Shown here piece after piece: positions 49,254 through 59,500 of a DNA stretch of 64,000 nt. Origin of the DNA: Streptomyces sp. B3I8 (GTDB lineage: Bacteria; Actinomycetota; Actinomycetes; Streptomycetales; Streptomycetaceae); contig NZ_JAUSYN010000002.1 in the NCBI RefSeq assembly GCF_030816915.1, forward strand, positions 4,601,501 to 4,665,500. The letters run 5' to 3'. The position numbers and the translations under genes were made by a program. Under the pieces are notes generated by a model. The model ran no database searches and had not been told where the DNA came from. It saw only the letters and a program-made list of their open reading frames with translations. The first letter of the stretch is position 1, and the number at the start of each line of letters is the position of its first letter.

Positions 49254-52067
49254 TTACAACGCTCCCCGGCGGGTGAGGTGGTTGAAGAACAGCCAGCCCG
49301 GCAGCACCGGCAGCCACAGCGTCAGCAGCCGATAGAGCAGCACCGCGGGGGCCGCGACCTCCTTCGGCAGTCCGACGGCGATCAGGCCGACCGTCAAGGT
49401 CGCCTCCACGGCGCCCACCCCGCCCGGGGTCGGCGCGGCGGAGCCCAGCGCGTTGCCGGCGAGGAAGACGACCGCGACGCTGGCGATGCTGAGCGAGGTC
49501 GAACCGTCGCCGAACGCGCGGATCGACGCGTCCAGGCACATCACGAAGCAGGCCGTCAGCAGCAGCATGCCCCCGATGCCGGTCATCAGCTTCTGCGGCC
49601 GCTGGAGCACGTCCAGCATGCGTGGCACCACGCCCGCGAACAGCGACCGCACCCGGGTTGCCACGAACTTCCGCAGGAACGGCACCGACGTGACCACCAG
49701 CACCAGTACCGCGACCGTCAGCAGGCCCGCGATGACGGTCCGGGAGGGCGAGAGGGACGGCGTCTTCTCGGTGCCGGTGAGGTATCCGAACGACAGCAGC
49801 ATCAGGATGTGGCAACCCAGCCCGAAAAGCTGTGAGGCGCCCACACTGGCCACCGCCAGCCCCGGCCGTACGCCGGCCCGCTGCAGGAACCGCGTGTTCA
49901 GGGCGACCCCGCCGACCGCGGCCGGGGCGACGATCTTGACGAAGGAGCCCGCCACCTGCGCGGCCACGGTCCGCGGGAAGGGCACCCGCTCCGGCACGAA
50001 GCCCAGCAGACTCATGGCCGCGGCGACGTAGCTGAGCGCCGAGAAGCCCACCGCCGCGGCGACCCAGCCCCACTGCGCGTTCTCGAACAGCGTGTCGAAC
50101 TCGATGTGGGTGAGCTGGGTGAGCAGGAAGTACGCGCCTATGGCGCCGGCGATGAAGCTGATGAGCGTGCGGGGGCGTACCCGTTCGAGGCGGACCGGCT
50201 CCACCGGGGCCTGCGGACGGATCAGCAGCACCTGGTGGCGGATCTGGCTGAGCAGGTCCTCCTCGCGTGCCTCCTCCAGCGCGTCGTCGATCGCCCGCTT
50301 CTGCGCCCGTTGCTCGGCCCGCACGACCTTCTTGCCGGACCGGTCGGCCTTGTCCAGTCCTACGGCCGTGCTCCCGGACCGGTCGGCCTTGTCCATCCTC
50401 ACGGTGGTGCTGCCGGCGCGGTCGGCCGTGTCCTCTCCCGGCTGCGCCTCGGGCTCCTCGTCCCGGGCGGGTCTGGACTGCCGGTACGCCTCCAGGACCG
50501 CCTCGCGCTCACGTTCCGCCCGTTCCCGGCCGAGTCTGCGCAGCGTCGCGCGCGTGACGCGGGTCAGCGCGATCGGCTGGAGCATCGGCAGACAGTCGGC
50601 GACCACGTCGGGCCCGAGGACCCCCACGGCCGCGGCGACCGCGCGCTCGGCGCCCACCCGCAGTCCGAACGTGGTCAGCAGCTGGGCGATGTCCATCCGC
50701 AGCACCAGGTCCCCTGCGGCGATCTCGCCACCACGCAGGTCGGTCAGGATGACCGTGCCCGAACGGTCGACCAGGACGGCGTCGCCGGCCAGCCTGCGGT
50801 GCGCGATGCGGCGTGACTGCAGGAAGCGCACCTGCTGCCAGGCGTCGTGCATCAGTTCGTCGGTGATCTGCGCGTCGTCCAGCGAGTCCAGGGTGCGACC
50901 GCCGGTGTGCTCGTACACCAGCATCACCGCGTCGGGGCCCAGCTCGGAGGTGGCGATCAGCTTGGGCGCGTTGGCTCCGGCCGCGATCGCCGCATAGGCC
51001 AGCAGGGCTTCCTGCTCCAGTGCCTGGCGCAGCGACTGCAGACTGCTCCGGGTGGTGATGCCGCGCAGCGTCAGTCGCCGCCAGGCCCGGTAGAAGAACC
51101 CCTGCGCCTGCTGCTCCCGGTCCACCACCGTCACGTCCAGCGGTGGGCCGTCCTCCAGGGTGACGAAGTAGCGCCGGCCCCGGTCGCTGTTCTCCGGGCT
51201 GTCCGGGAACTCCTCGCGAGCCGCCGTCAGCGGGCGGAAGCCGACCGTGCGCAGTCCCGCCATCAGCGTCCGGCCGGTAGGACGTACGTTGGGGGAGCCG
51301 ACCGCGTAAAGGGTGCCGTAGGCGACACTCCAGCCGATCAGCACCGTCAGGATGATCGAGAAGGGTGTCGTGTAGCCCGTGACGAGCATCGAGAACGCGT
51401 CCAGCAGCAGCACCACCCACAGCACGGCCCGCCACCGGGGCCTGCGGGACATGCCGACCGCCGTCATATAGGCGATGACCGGGGCGAGATAGCCGTGCAC
51501 CGGGTCGGTCAGGGCGTGCGTGTCACCGGGGGAGGGCTGGGTGAGCGCCTCCCGGACGGAGTGCGGGGCGGCCTGGGCGACCCACAGGTCGGTGGCGAGC
51601 GTCACTCCGTGCGCGAGGACGGCCGCCAGTACGCCGTCGGCGATACGCAGTCCGTCGCGTTTGATCAGCCGTTCGATCGCGAAGGCCACCGGGACCAGCA
51701 GGATCGCGATGCTCGATGCCAGTCCGGCGAGCTTGATCAGCAGATCGGGGGCCTGTCCGGTGCCCTTGTTGATGTCCTGTTCGAGCCCCGAGGTGGTGCC
51801 GTGCGCGAAGGCCGCGACCATCAGCAGCACGACGACCGCGAGAAGCCCCACCCCCAGCCGCATCAGGTCCGAGGGACGGTGCACGCGCGCGGGGAGGAGC
51901 GGTTCGTCGCCCTCCACCTCGTCGTTGTAGATCTCCTCGGCCGGGTCCTGGCCACCGCCGGACGCCTCCGCGGCGTCCTCGCCCTCGTCCGGCGCGGCGG
52001 TGTCCGGGCGCGACGACGCCTCAGAGGTGCCCTCCGCGTTCTCGGGATGCACACCCTGATGTCTCAT
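49254..52067 (-). CDS. MprF/UPF0104-type membrane protein with N-terminal membrane block and degenerate kinase-like domain
   Basis: A protein of about 937 residues. An acidic, disordered N-terminus (to about 65) leads to seven or so membrane helices (about 70-275) and a soluble domain (about 280-520). A charged linker with ADRSGSTAVGLDKADRSG repeats follows, and finally a C-terminal UPF0104/lysylphosphatidylglycerol-synthase-type membrane block (about 650-937, ending with PTPGGVGAVEATLTVGL). The soluble domain resembles protein kinases: VYEHTGGRTL, then AHRRLAGDAVLVDRSG and ILTDLRGGE in place of the HxD loop and DFG. The catalytic Asp is replaced by Arg. Start ATG 52067 or GTG 52091. A flippase role is inferred. 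Confidence 0.82.
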   Translation of the reverse strand: MRHQGVHPENAEGTSEASSRPDTAAPDEGEDAAEASGGGQDPAEEIYNDEVEGDEPLLPARVHRPSDLMRLGVGLLAVVVLLMVAAFAHGTTSGLEQDINKGTGQAPDLLIKLAGLASSIAILLVPVAFAIERLIKRDGLRIADGVLAAVLAHGVTLATDLWVAQAAPHSVREALTQPSPGDTHALTDPVHGYLAPVIAYMTAVGMSRRPRWRAVLWVVLLLDAFSMLVTGYTTPFSIILTVLIGWSVAYGTLYAVGSPNVRPTGRTLMAGLRTVGFRPLTAAREEFPDSPENSDRGRRYFVTLEDGPPLDVTVVDREQQAQGFFYRAWRRLTLRGITTRSSLQSLRQALEQEALLAYAAIAAGANAPKLIATSELGPDAVMLVYEHTGGRTLDSLDDAQITDELMHDAWQQVRFLQSRRIAHRRLAGDAVLVDRSGTVILTDLRGGEIAAGDLVLRMDIAQLLTTFGLRVGAERAVAAAVGVLGPDVVADCLPMLQPIALTRVTRATLRRLGRERAEREREAVLEAYRQSRPARDEEPEAQPGEDTADRAGSTTVRMDKADRSGSTAVGLDKADRSGKKVVRAEQRAQKRAIDDALEEAREEDLLSQIRHQVLLIRPQAPVEPVRLERVRPRTLISFIAGAIGAYFLLTQLTHIEFDTLFENAQWGWVAAAVGFSALSYVAAAMSLLGFVPERVPFPRTVAAQVAGSFVKIVAPAAVGGVALNTRFLQRAGVRPGLAVASVGASQLFGLGCHILMLLSFGYLTGTEKTPSLSPSRTVIAGLLTVAVLVLVVTSVPFLRKFVATRVRSLFAGVVPRMLDVLQRPQKLMTGIGGMLLLTACFVMCLDASIRAFGDGSTSLSIASVAVVFLAGNALGSAAPTPGGVGAVEATLTVGLIAVGLPKEVAAPAVLLYRLLTLWLPVLPGWLFFNHLTRRGAL

Positions 52068-52262
52068 CGTCTCTTCTTGGTCTCGTATCACCTGTCACCG
52101 CCCGCACGATGGTGGCATGCCCGTCCGACATACGGGGTCATCAGGGTGCACTCGCGGGACCGCACAGTCTGCCCGACGCTTCCCTCGGGTGCGAGGGACG
52201 ACCCCGGCCGCCCTCGCCGCCCTCGCCTCCCATTGTCGGTGGCATCGTGCAGGATGGGGCGG

Positions 52263-52637
52263 ATGAGCGAGGAGAGCCGTCCGGCGGATGCGGTGCCGGA
52301 ACACCCGGAGTACGCGGAGCGGGTCCTCGGGGTCGCCGAGCTGATCCCGCCGGGTCGCGTGATGACGTACGGGGACGTCGCCGAGTGGCTCGAGGAGGGC
52401 GGGCCGCGGCAGGTGGGCCGGGTGATGGCCCTGTACGGGGGCGCGGTCCCGTGGTGGCGGGTGGTGCGCGCGGACGGCGTGCTGCTGCCGGGGCACGAGT
52501 CGAGAGCCCTCGGCCACTACCGGGAGGAGGGCACGCCCCTCAAGGAGGCGGGCCGCTCCGCGGCGGGGCACATACCCCGCCTCGACATGGCACGCGCGCG
52601 CTGGGACGGCGCCGAACAAGCCCCGAGGCGGGACTGA
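52263..52637 (+). CDS. Alkyltransferase-like (ATL) DNA-repair protein
   Basis: A 124-residue Ada/MGMT-fold protein with VAELIPPGRVMTYGDVAEWL (DNA-binding helix-turn-helix) and GGPRQVGRVMALY (arginine finger). The active-site motif is PWWRV (63-67), where alkyltransferases have PCHRV. The nucleophilic Cys is therefore replaced by Trp, the mark of ATL proteins, which bind O6-alkylguanine and recruit nucleotide excision repair instead of removing the alkyl group. AGGATGGGG precedes ATG 52263; an ATG nine bases upstream is possible. Equivalent of Rv3204 in position. It is adjacent to the adnA gene. Confidence 0.88.
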   Translation: MSEESRPADAVPEHPEYAERVLGVAELIPPGRVMTYGDVAEWLEEGGPRQVGRVMALYGGAVPWWRVVRADGVLLPGHESRALGHYREEGTPLKEAGRSAAGHIPRLDMARARWDGAEQAPRRD

Positions 52638-52943
52638 TGGCCATCGGCCCGGCGCCTTCCGGCCGGATGCCGCCCGGCCAGACGTCCCCCGGCGGGCGTC
52701 CGGCGTCCCGTGTGCCCCGTTCGGGGGACAGAGGGCGTTTCCAGGACATGCCGTACGTTCGTGCGGTGAGGAACGCATATGCCCCCTGTGCCCGCGGGGG
52801 TGGTCGGCAGCACCCGGAAGGCATTCTTCCGACGGCACCACCGGCGTAGCGTCCACGGCACGCGTCGCCCTCACCCCACGGCCCCCGTCCGCCTCGCGCG
52901 GCGCCCCGCCCCACCCGTACCAGCACCAGGACCGGCGAACCAC
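52638..52943. other. 306-base gap before adnA
   Basis: No convincing gene. Short frames on both strands have no ribosome site and GC-shadow composition. The adnA frame remains open upstream to 52779 but that part is non-conserved and Arg/Pro/His-rich. Confidence 0.5.
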
Positions 52944-55900
52944 GTGAGCTCCTCTTCCACCACCAGGCGTCTGCCGCACCCTCCGGTGCGGCAGGGGAAC
53001 CGTGGCGCTTACCGACTGGTACGTACCCCGCCGGCCCGCCCGGTCCCCCCTCGCCTGGACGCGGGCCAGCGTGCGGTGGTTGACCACGGCACCGGCCCCC
53101 TCCTCGTCCTCGCGGGCCCCGGCACCGGCAAGACGACCACTCTGGTCGAGTCCGTGGCCGCCAGGATCGCCCGCGGCGCGGACCCGGAACGCATCCTGGT
53201 GCTGACGTTCAGCCGCAAGGCGGCCGTCGAGCTGCGTGACCGCATGGCGCTGCGGATCGGGGCGGAGCGGGCACCCCGGGCCACCACCTTCCACTCCTTC
53301 GGTTACGCGCTGGTACGGGCCCACCAGGACAGCAGCCTGTTCGTGGAGCCGCTGCGGCTGCTGTCCGGCCCCGAGCAGGACGTGACCGTGCGTGAGCTGC
53401 TGGCCGGCCAGCCCGGGCTGGAGCGCCTGGGTCTCGCCCATGTGCGCTGGCCCGACGACCTGCGCGCCTGCCTGACCACCCGGGGCTTCGCCGACGAAGT
53501 CCGCGCGGTCCTGGCCCGCAGTCGCGAGCTCGGCCTCGGCCCCGCCGCCCTGGAGGCGTTCGCCCGCCGCATCGGCCGCCCCGACTGGCTGGCCGCCTCC
53601 GCCTTCCTCGCCGAGTACCTGGACGTCCTCGACCTCCAGGGCGTCGTCGACTACGCCGAACTCGTCCACCGCGCGGTGCTCCTCGCCCACCGCCCCGAGG
53701 TCGCCGCGCGGCTCGCCGCCCAGTACGACGCCGTCTACGTGGACGAGTACCAGGACACCGACCCGGCCCAGGCACGGCTGCTGCACGCGCTCGCCGGCGG
53801 TGGCCGCACCTTGGTGGCGTTCGGCGACCCGGACCAGTCGATCTACGCCTTCCGGGGCGCCGACGTCGGCGGCATCCTGGAGTTCCCCGACGCCTTCGCG
53901 CGCGCGGACGGCAGCCCGGCCCCGGTCCGGGTCCTGACGACGTCCCGCCGCTCCGGTGCCGCCCTGCTCGCCGCCACCCGCCTGCTCACCCGGCGGATGC
54001 CGCTGACCCGCCTCCCGGCCGAGAAGGTGCGCGCCCACCGGGAGCTGACGGCGGCGCGCGAGGGCGGCCGCGTCGAGGTCCGCACCTACCCCACGGCCGG
54101 CACGGAACTGGACAACATCGCCGACATCCTGCGCCGCGCCCACCTGGAGGACGGCGTTCCGTGGGGCGAGATGGCCGTCCTGGTCCGGGCCGGCGCCCGC
54201 AGTGTCCCGGGCGTCCGCCGCGCCCTCACCGCGGCCGGGGTCCCTTTGGACATCGACGGCGACGACCTCCCCCTGCGCCACGAACCCGCGGTGGCCCCTC
54301 TGCTGACGGCCCTCAGAGCGGTCGCCCGCGCGGAGGCGGCGGACGGCGAGGGCGACGCGGCCGACAGGCGCGCCGACGCCGCAGAGGAGCCGGACGGCGG
54401 AGACATCCCGGCGGGCACGGACACGGACACCGGCACCGGCACCGGCACGGACACGGACACGGGCACCGGCACGGACACGGACACGGGCACCGGCACGGAC
54501 ACGGACACGGGCACCGGCGCGGACTCGGACGCGGACTCGGACGCCGATACGGACACGGGCGCCGACGCCACACAGGAGCCCGCGGCCGGCTGCTGGCTCG
54601 ACACCGAGACCGCGCTCGCGCTGCTCGCCTCCCCTCTGGCCGGCATGGACGCCGCCGACCTGCGCCGCCTCGGCCGCGCGCTGCGCGAGGAGGAGCGCGC
54701 CGCCGGCCGCCCCGTGCCGCCGCCGTCCGACGAGCTGCTCACGCGGGCGCTGGCCGAGCCGGAACGCCTGGTGGCGCACGACCCGGCGTACGCGCGCGGC
54801 GCGCAGCGCCTGGGCGCACTGCTCCGGCGGACCCGGGAGTGCCTCGCGGGCGGCGGAACCGCCGAGGAGGCCCTCTGGGAGCTGTGGAACGGCACTCCAT
54901 GGCCGGCGCGGCTGGAACGGTCCTCGCGGCGCGGCGGCGCCGCCGGCCGCAACGCCGACCGTGACCTGGACGCCGTCTGTGCCCTGTTCGCGACCGCCGC
55001 GCGCGCGGAAGAGCGCGTCGGCGGACGTGGTGCCCTGAACTTCCTGGAGGAGATCGAGGCCCAGGACATCGCCGCCGACACGCTCACCCGCAGGGCCGTC
55101 CGCGCCGATGCCGTCCGCTTGATGACCGCGCACCGCTCCAAGGGCCTGGAATGGCGTCTCGTGGTCGTCGCCGGCGTCCAGGAGGGGCTGTGGCCCGACC
55201 TGCGTCGCCGCGGCTCCCTGCTGGAGGCCGACCGCATCGGCCGCGACGGACTCGCCGAACCGCTCAGCCAGGGCGCGCTCCTCGCCGAGGAACGACGGCT
55301 GTTCTACGTGGCCGCCACGCGCGCCAAGGAGCGCCTGGTCATCACCGCCGTCAAGGCGCCCGCCGACGACGGCGACCAGCCCTCCCGCTTCCTCACCGAG
55401 CTCGGCGTCGAACCCAAGGACGTCACCGGCCGTCCCCGCCGCCCGCTGTCGGTCTCCGCGCTCGTCGCCGAACTGCGGGCCACCACCGTCGACCCCGAGG
55501 CCTCCCCGCCGCTGCGGGAGGCCGCCGCACAGCGCCTGGCCCGCCTCGCCGCGCTCGCCGACGACGACGGCCGCCCCCTGGCCCCCTCCGCGCACCCCTA
55601 CCGCTGGTGGGGCATGTTCGAGCCGACCGAGAGCAAGGTGCCGCTGCGCGACCGCGACAAGCCCGTCGCGCTCTCCGGAAGCGCCCTGGACCAGCTCGCC
55701 CGCACCTGCGCCCTGCAGTGGTTCCTGGGCCGTGAGGTGAAGGCCGACGCGCCCGCCACCACCGCCCAGGGCTTCGGCAACGTGGTGCACGTCCTCGCCG
55801 ACGAGGTCGCCTCCGGCCGCACCCCCGCCGACCTGGAGGTGCTCATGGAGCGGCTGGACTCGGTGTGGAACGCGCTCGCCTTCGACGCCCCCTGGAAATC

Positions 55901-56474
55901 GGCGCAGGAGAAGGCCCACGCGCGCGTGGCGCTCGAACGCTTCCTCAAGTGGCACGTCGACACGGGCGGACAACGAGCCGGCCGGACGCCGGTCGCCAGC
56001 GAGCAGGACTTCGACGTCACCCTGGAGGCCGGTGACTACGAGGTGCGCATCCGCGGCAGCATGGACCGCGTCGAGAGGGACGGCGAGGGCCGCGCCTATG
56101 TCGTCGACTTCAAGACGGGCAAGCAGGCGCCCAGCGCCGCCGACGTCGCCCGCCACCCGCAGCTCGCCGTCTACCAGCTCGCCGTCCGCGAGGGCGCGGT
56201 CGACGACGTGTTCGACGGCACCCGCCCCGAGCCCGGCGGCGCCGAACTCGTCCACCTGCGACAGGGCGCCGCCAGGAAGGACGGCGGCGAGGAACTGCCC
56301 AAGGTGCAGTCCCAGGAGCCCCTGGAGGGACAGTGGGTCGGCGAGCTCCTGGCCACCGCCGCGGGCAAGGTCCTCGATGAACGGTTCTCGCCGACGGCGG
56401 GTCAGCACTGCGCGCACTGCGCGTTCCGGGCCTCGTGCAGCGCCCGCCCGGAGGGACGGCACGTGGTGGAGTAG
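52944..56474 (+). CDS. adnA: UvrD/RecB-type helicase-nuclease subunit (AdnA-like)
   Basis: A 1176-residue protein. The SF1 helicase domain has Walker A AGPGTGKTT (57-65), Walker B DEYQDTD (267-273), motif IV-VI elements and TAHRSKGLEWRLVVV. The C-terminal RecB-family nuclease domain has VVDFKTGK and QLAVYQLAV. Cysteines that would hold an Fe-S cluster (ARTCALQWFLG and C1156, C1159, C1165 in HCAHCAFRASC) are present. Together with the downstream gene it would resect double-strand breaks like mycobacterial AdnAB. A GTDTDTGTG-type acidic repeat is inserted at about 490-545. GTG 52944 is the first start with conserved sequence after it. Confidence 0.88.
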   Translation: MSSSSTTRRLPHPPVRQGNRGAYRLVRTPPARPVPPRLDAGQRAVVDHGTGPLLVLAGPGTGKTTTLVESVAARIARGADPERILVLTFSRKAAVELRDRMALRIGAERAPRATTFHSFGYALVRAHQDSSLFVEPLRLLSGPEQDVTVRELLAGQPGLERLGLAHVRWPDDLRACLTTRGFADEVRAVLARSRELGLGPAALEAFARRIGRPDWLAASAFLAEYLDVLDLQGVVDYAELVHRAVLLAHRPEVAARLAAQYDAVYVDEYQDTDPAQARLLHALAGGGRTLVAFGDPDQSIYAFRGADVGGILEFPDAFARADGSPAPVRVLTTSRRSGAALLAATRLLTRRMPLTRLPAEKVRAHRELTAAREGGRVEVRTYPTAGTELDNIADILRRAHLEDGVPWGEMAVLVRAGARSVPGVRRALTAAGVPLDIDGDDLPLRHEPAVAPLLTALRAVARAEAADGEGDAADRRADAAEEPDGGDIPAGTDTDTGTGTGTDTDTGTGTDTDTGTGTDTDTGTGADSDADSDADTDTGADATQEPAAGCWLDTETALALLASPLAGMDAADLRRLGRALREEERAAGRPVPPPSDELLTRALAEPERLVAHDPAYARGAQRLGALLRRTRECLAGGGTAEEALWELWNGTPWPARLERSSRRGGAAGRNADRDLDAVCALFATAARAEERVGGRGALNFLEEIEAQDIAADTLTRRAVRADAVRLMTAHRSKGLEWRLVVVAGVQEGLWPDLRRRGSLLEADRIGRDGLAEPLSQGALLAEERRLFYVAATRAKERLVITAVKAPADDGDQPSRFLTELGVEPKDVTGRPRRPLSVSALVAELRATTVDPEASPPLREAAAQRLARLAALADDDGRPLAPSAHPYRWWGMFEPTESKVPLRDRDKPVALSGSALDQLARTCALQWFLGREVKADAPATTAQGFGNVVHVLADEVASGRTPADLEVLMERLDSVWNALAFDAPWKSAQEKAHARVALERFLKWHVDTGGQRAGRTPVASEQDFDVTLEAGDYEVRIRGSMDRVERDGEGRAYVVDFKTGKQAPSAADVARHPQLAVYQLAVREGAVDDVFDGTRPEPGGAELVHLRQGAARKDGGEELPKVQSQEPLEGQWVGELLATAAGKVLDERFSPTAGQHCAHCAFRASCSARPEGRHVVE
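54414..54570 (+). repeat. Acidic GTDTDTGTG repeat inside adnA
   Basis: Tandem ACGGACACGGGCACCGGC-type hexamer/18-mer repeats encode an uninterrupted Gly-Thr-Asp tract, ending in DSDADSDADTD. The surrounding helicase frame is preserved. Confidence 0.85.
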
Positions 56475-56597
56475 GGATCGCACGTGGCGGGCACAGGCCC
56501 GCGTGACATACGGCACCACCCGTGCCGACCTGCGCTTCTTCCGTTGCATGGGCCGACTGGGGCCCGCATTGTCAGTGGCCGCCGTTAGCCTCTCTCC

Positions 56598-59500
56598 ATG
56601 CCCGCCCGTATCACCGATCCCGAGCAGCTCAAGGAGCTCCTCGGCATCCCGTTCACCCCGGAGCAGACGGCCTGCATCATCGCGCCGCCCGCCCCGCAGG
56701 TGATCGTGGCCGGAGCCGGTTCGGGCAAGACCACGGTGATGGCCGCGCGTGTGGTGTGGCTGGTCGGCACCGGCCAGGTCGCCCCCGAACAGGTGCTCGG
56801 GCTGACCTTCACCAACAAGGCCGCCGGCGAACTCACCGAGCGCGTCCGCAAGGCCCTGGTCAGGGCCGGCGTCACCGACCCCGACGCGATCGACCCCGAC
56901 AACCCGCCCGGCGAACCGCTGATCTCCACGTACCACGCCTTCGCCGGCCGCCTGCTCGCCGACCACGGGCTGCGCATCGGCCTGGAACCCACCTCCCGCC
57001 TGCTCGCCGACGCCACCCGCTACCAGCTCGCCGCCCGCGTGCTCCGTGAGGCACCCGGCCCCTATCCCGCGCTCACCCGATCCTTCCCCGACCTGGTCAG
57101 CGACCTCCTGGCGCTGGACTCCGAACTCGCCGAGCACCTGATCCGGCCCGAGGACGTACAGGCGTACGACACCGAGCTGCTGGACACCCTGGACGGCGTC
57201 CGGCTCGGCAACGCCGACCTGCGCAAGGTCCCCGAGGCGGCCGCCGCCCGCCGCTCCCTGGCCGGGCTGGTGGGCCGCTACCGCGCCGCCAAACGCGAAC
57301 GGGACCTGCTCGACTTCGGCGACCAGATCGCCCTCTCCGCCGCCCTGGCCGGCCTGCCCGAGGTCGGCCGCATCCTGCGGGACGAGTTCCGCGTGGTCCT
57401 CCTCGACGAGTACCAGGACACCTCGGTCGCCCAGCGCGTGCTGCTCTCCGGCCTCTTCGGGGGCGGCAGCGGGCACCCCGTCACCGCGGTGGGCGACCCC
57501 TGCCAGGCCATCTACGGCTGGCGCGGTGCCTCCGTCGCCAACCTGGACGACTTCCCCGAACACTTCCCGCGTGCCGACGGCCGCCCCGCCACCCGCCAGG
57601 CGCTCAGCGAGAACCGGCGCAGCGGCGGCCGCCTCCTCGACCTCGCCAACGGCCTCGCCGCGCCCCTGCGCGCGATGCACGCGGGGGTGGAGGCGCTGCG
57701 CCCGGCCCCGGGCGCCGAACGCGACGGGCAGGTGCGCTGCGCCCTGCTGCGCACCCACACCGAGGAGATCGACTGGATCGCCGACGCCATCGCCCACCTG
57801 GTGCGCACCGGCAAGGAACCCGGCGAGATCGCGGTCCTGTGCCGCACCGCCGGTGACTTCGCCGAGATCCAGGGCGCCCTCGTCGCCCGTGACGTGCCCG
57901 TGGAGGTCGTCGGCCTGTCCGGGTTGCTGCACCTGCCCGAGGTCGCCGACCTCGTCGCCGTCTGCGAGGTGCTCCAGGACCCCGGCGCCAATGCCTCCCT
58001 GGTCCGCCTGCTCACCGGCCCGCGCTGGCGCATCGGCCCGCGCGACCTGGCCCTGCTGGGACGCCGCGCACGGCTGCTCGTGTCGCACACCCGCGTGGAC
58101 GACGACGACCTCGACGTGCGCCTCGCCGCGGCCGTCGAGGGCGTCGATCCGACGGAGGTCGTCTCCCTCGCCGACGCCCTCGACACGTTCCTCGAACTGC
58201 CCCTGGAGGCGGAGCGCGCGGACGACGGACTGCCCTTCTCCTCCGACGCGCGCGTCCGGTTCGCGCGGCTCGCCGCCGAACTGCGCGACCTGCGCCGCTC
58301 GCTCGCCGACCCGCTGATGGACGTACTGCACCGCGTGCTCGCCGTCACCGGCCTGGAGGTCGAGCTGTCCGCCTCCCCGCACGCCCTGGCCGCCCGCCGC
58401 CGCGAGACCCTGGCCAACTTCCTGGACGTCGCCGCCTCCTTCGCGGCCAACGAGCCCGAGGCGAGCCTGCTGGCCTTCCTGGGGTTCCTGCGCACCGCCG
58501 CCCAGTACGAGAAGGGCCTGGACAACGCGCTGCCCGGTGGTGAGAACACGGTCAAGGTGCTCACCGCGCACAAGTCCAAGGGTTTGGAGTGGGACGTCGT
58601 CGCCGTGCCCGGACTGGTCACCGGCACCTTTCCGAGCACCCAGGGCCGCGAGAAGTGGACCGCCCAGGGCAAGGTGCTGCCGCATCCGCTGCGCGGCGAC
58701 GCCGACACGCTCCCCGAGGTGGAATCGTGGGACTCACGGGGGCTGCGCGCCTTTCACGAGGCGATGAAGGAACATCAGCTCACCGAGGAACTGCGCCTCG
58801 GCTACGTCACCTTCACCCGCCCCCGGTCGCTGCTGCTCGGCTCCGGCCACTGGTGGGGACCGTCACAGAAGAAGCCCCGCGGCCCCTCCGGCTTCCTCAC
58901 GGCCCTGTACGAGCACTGCGCGGCCGGGCACGGCGAGATCGAGGCCTGGGCGGAGCCGCCGGCCGAGGACGAGGAGAACCCCGCCCTGCTGGCGGCGGCC
59001 GCCGACCGGGCCTGGCCGCTCCCGCTGGACGAGGCCGCGCTGGCCCGCCGCAGGGCCGCCGCCGAGACCGTCCTGGCACACCTGGAGCGCACCGCCTCGC
59101 TCACGCCCCCGGCTCTGGTCGCCGCGCGCCCGGGGACCGCGCCCGACCCGTCCGCCCACGACCCGTCCGCCCACGAGGACCCGGACTGGCCGCCACCGGA
59201 CGACGAGCCGCCCCACGACTCGTCGGACGAGGAACCGCCTTCTGAGTTCCCTGACGAGGAGCCTTCCCTCGGGCCCCCGAACGACGAGCCCCCCTACGAC
59301 GAGCCAGCCTTCGAGCCCCCTTACGACGAGCCGTTCCCTGACGAGGACCCCTACGCCGAGGGTCCCGACGCCGGGGCCTCCGACGCCGGGGCCCCCGACT
59401 GGGACTCCTGGTCCGCCGACCGCCCCGTCGTGCCGCACCAGGCGTCGCCTCCCGAAGTGCCGGCCGGCCCGGAGCGGGTGCCGCGGTCCCGCCGTGCGGA

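Noticed and set aside
52540..52926. A 128-codon minus-strand gene before adnA
   Set aside because: It overlaps the end of the ATL gene, has no ribosome site, and shows Arg/Gly/Pro-rich shadow composition.
52095..58685. A 2,196-codon open frame antisense to the ATL, adnA and adnB genes
   Set aside because: Its composition is that of a GC-bias shadow (Gln/Val/Ala/Gly-rich, no motifs) and the opposite strand carries well-supported helicase genes.
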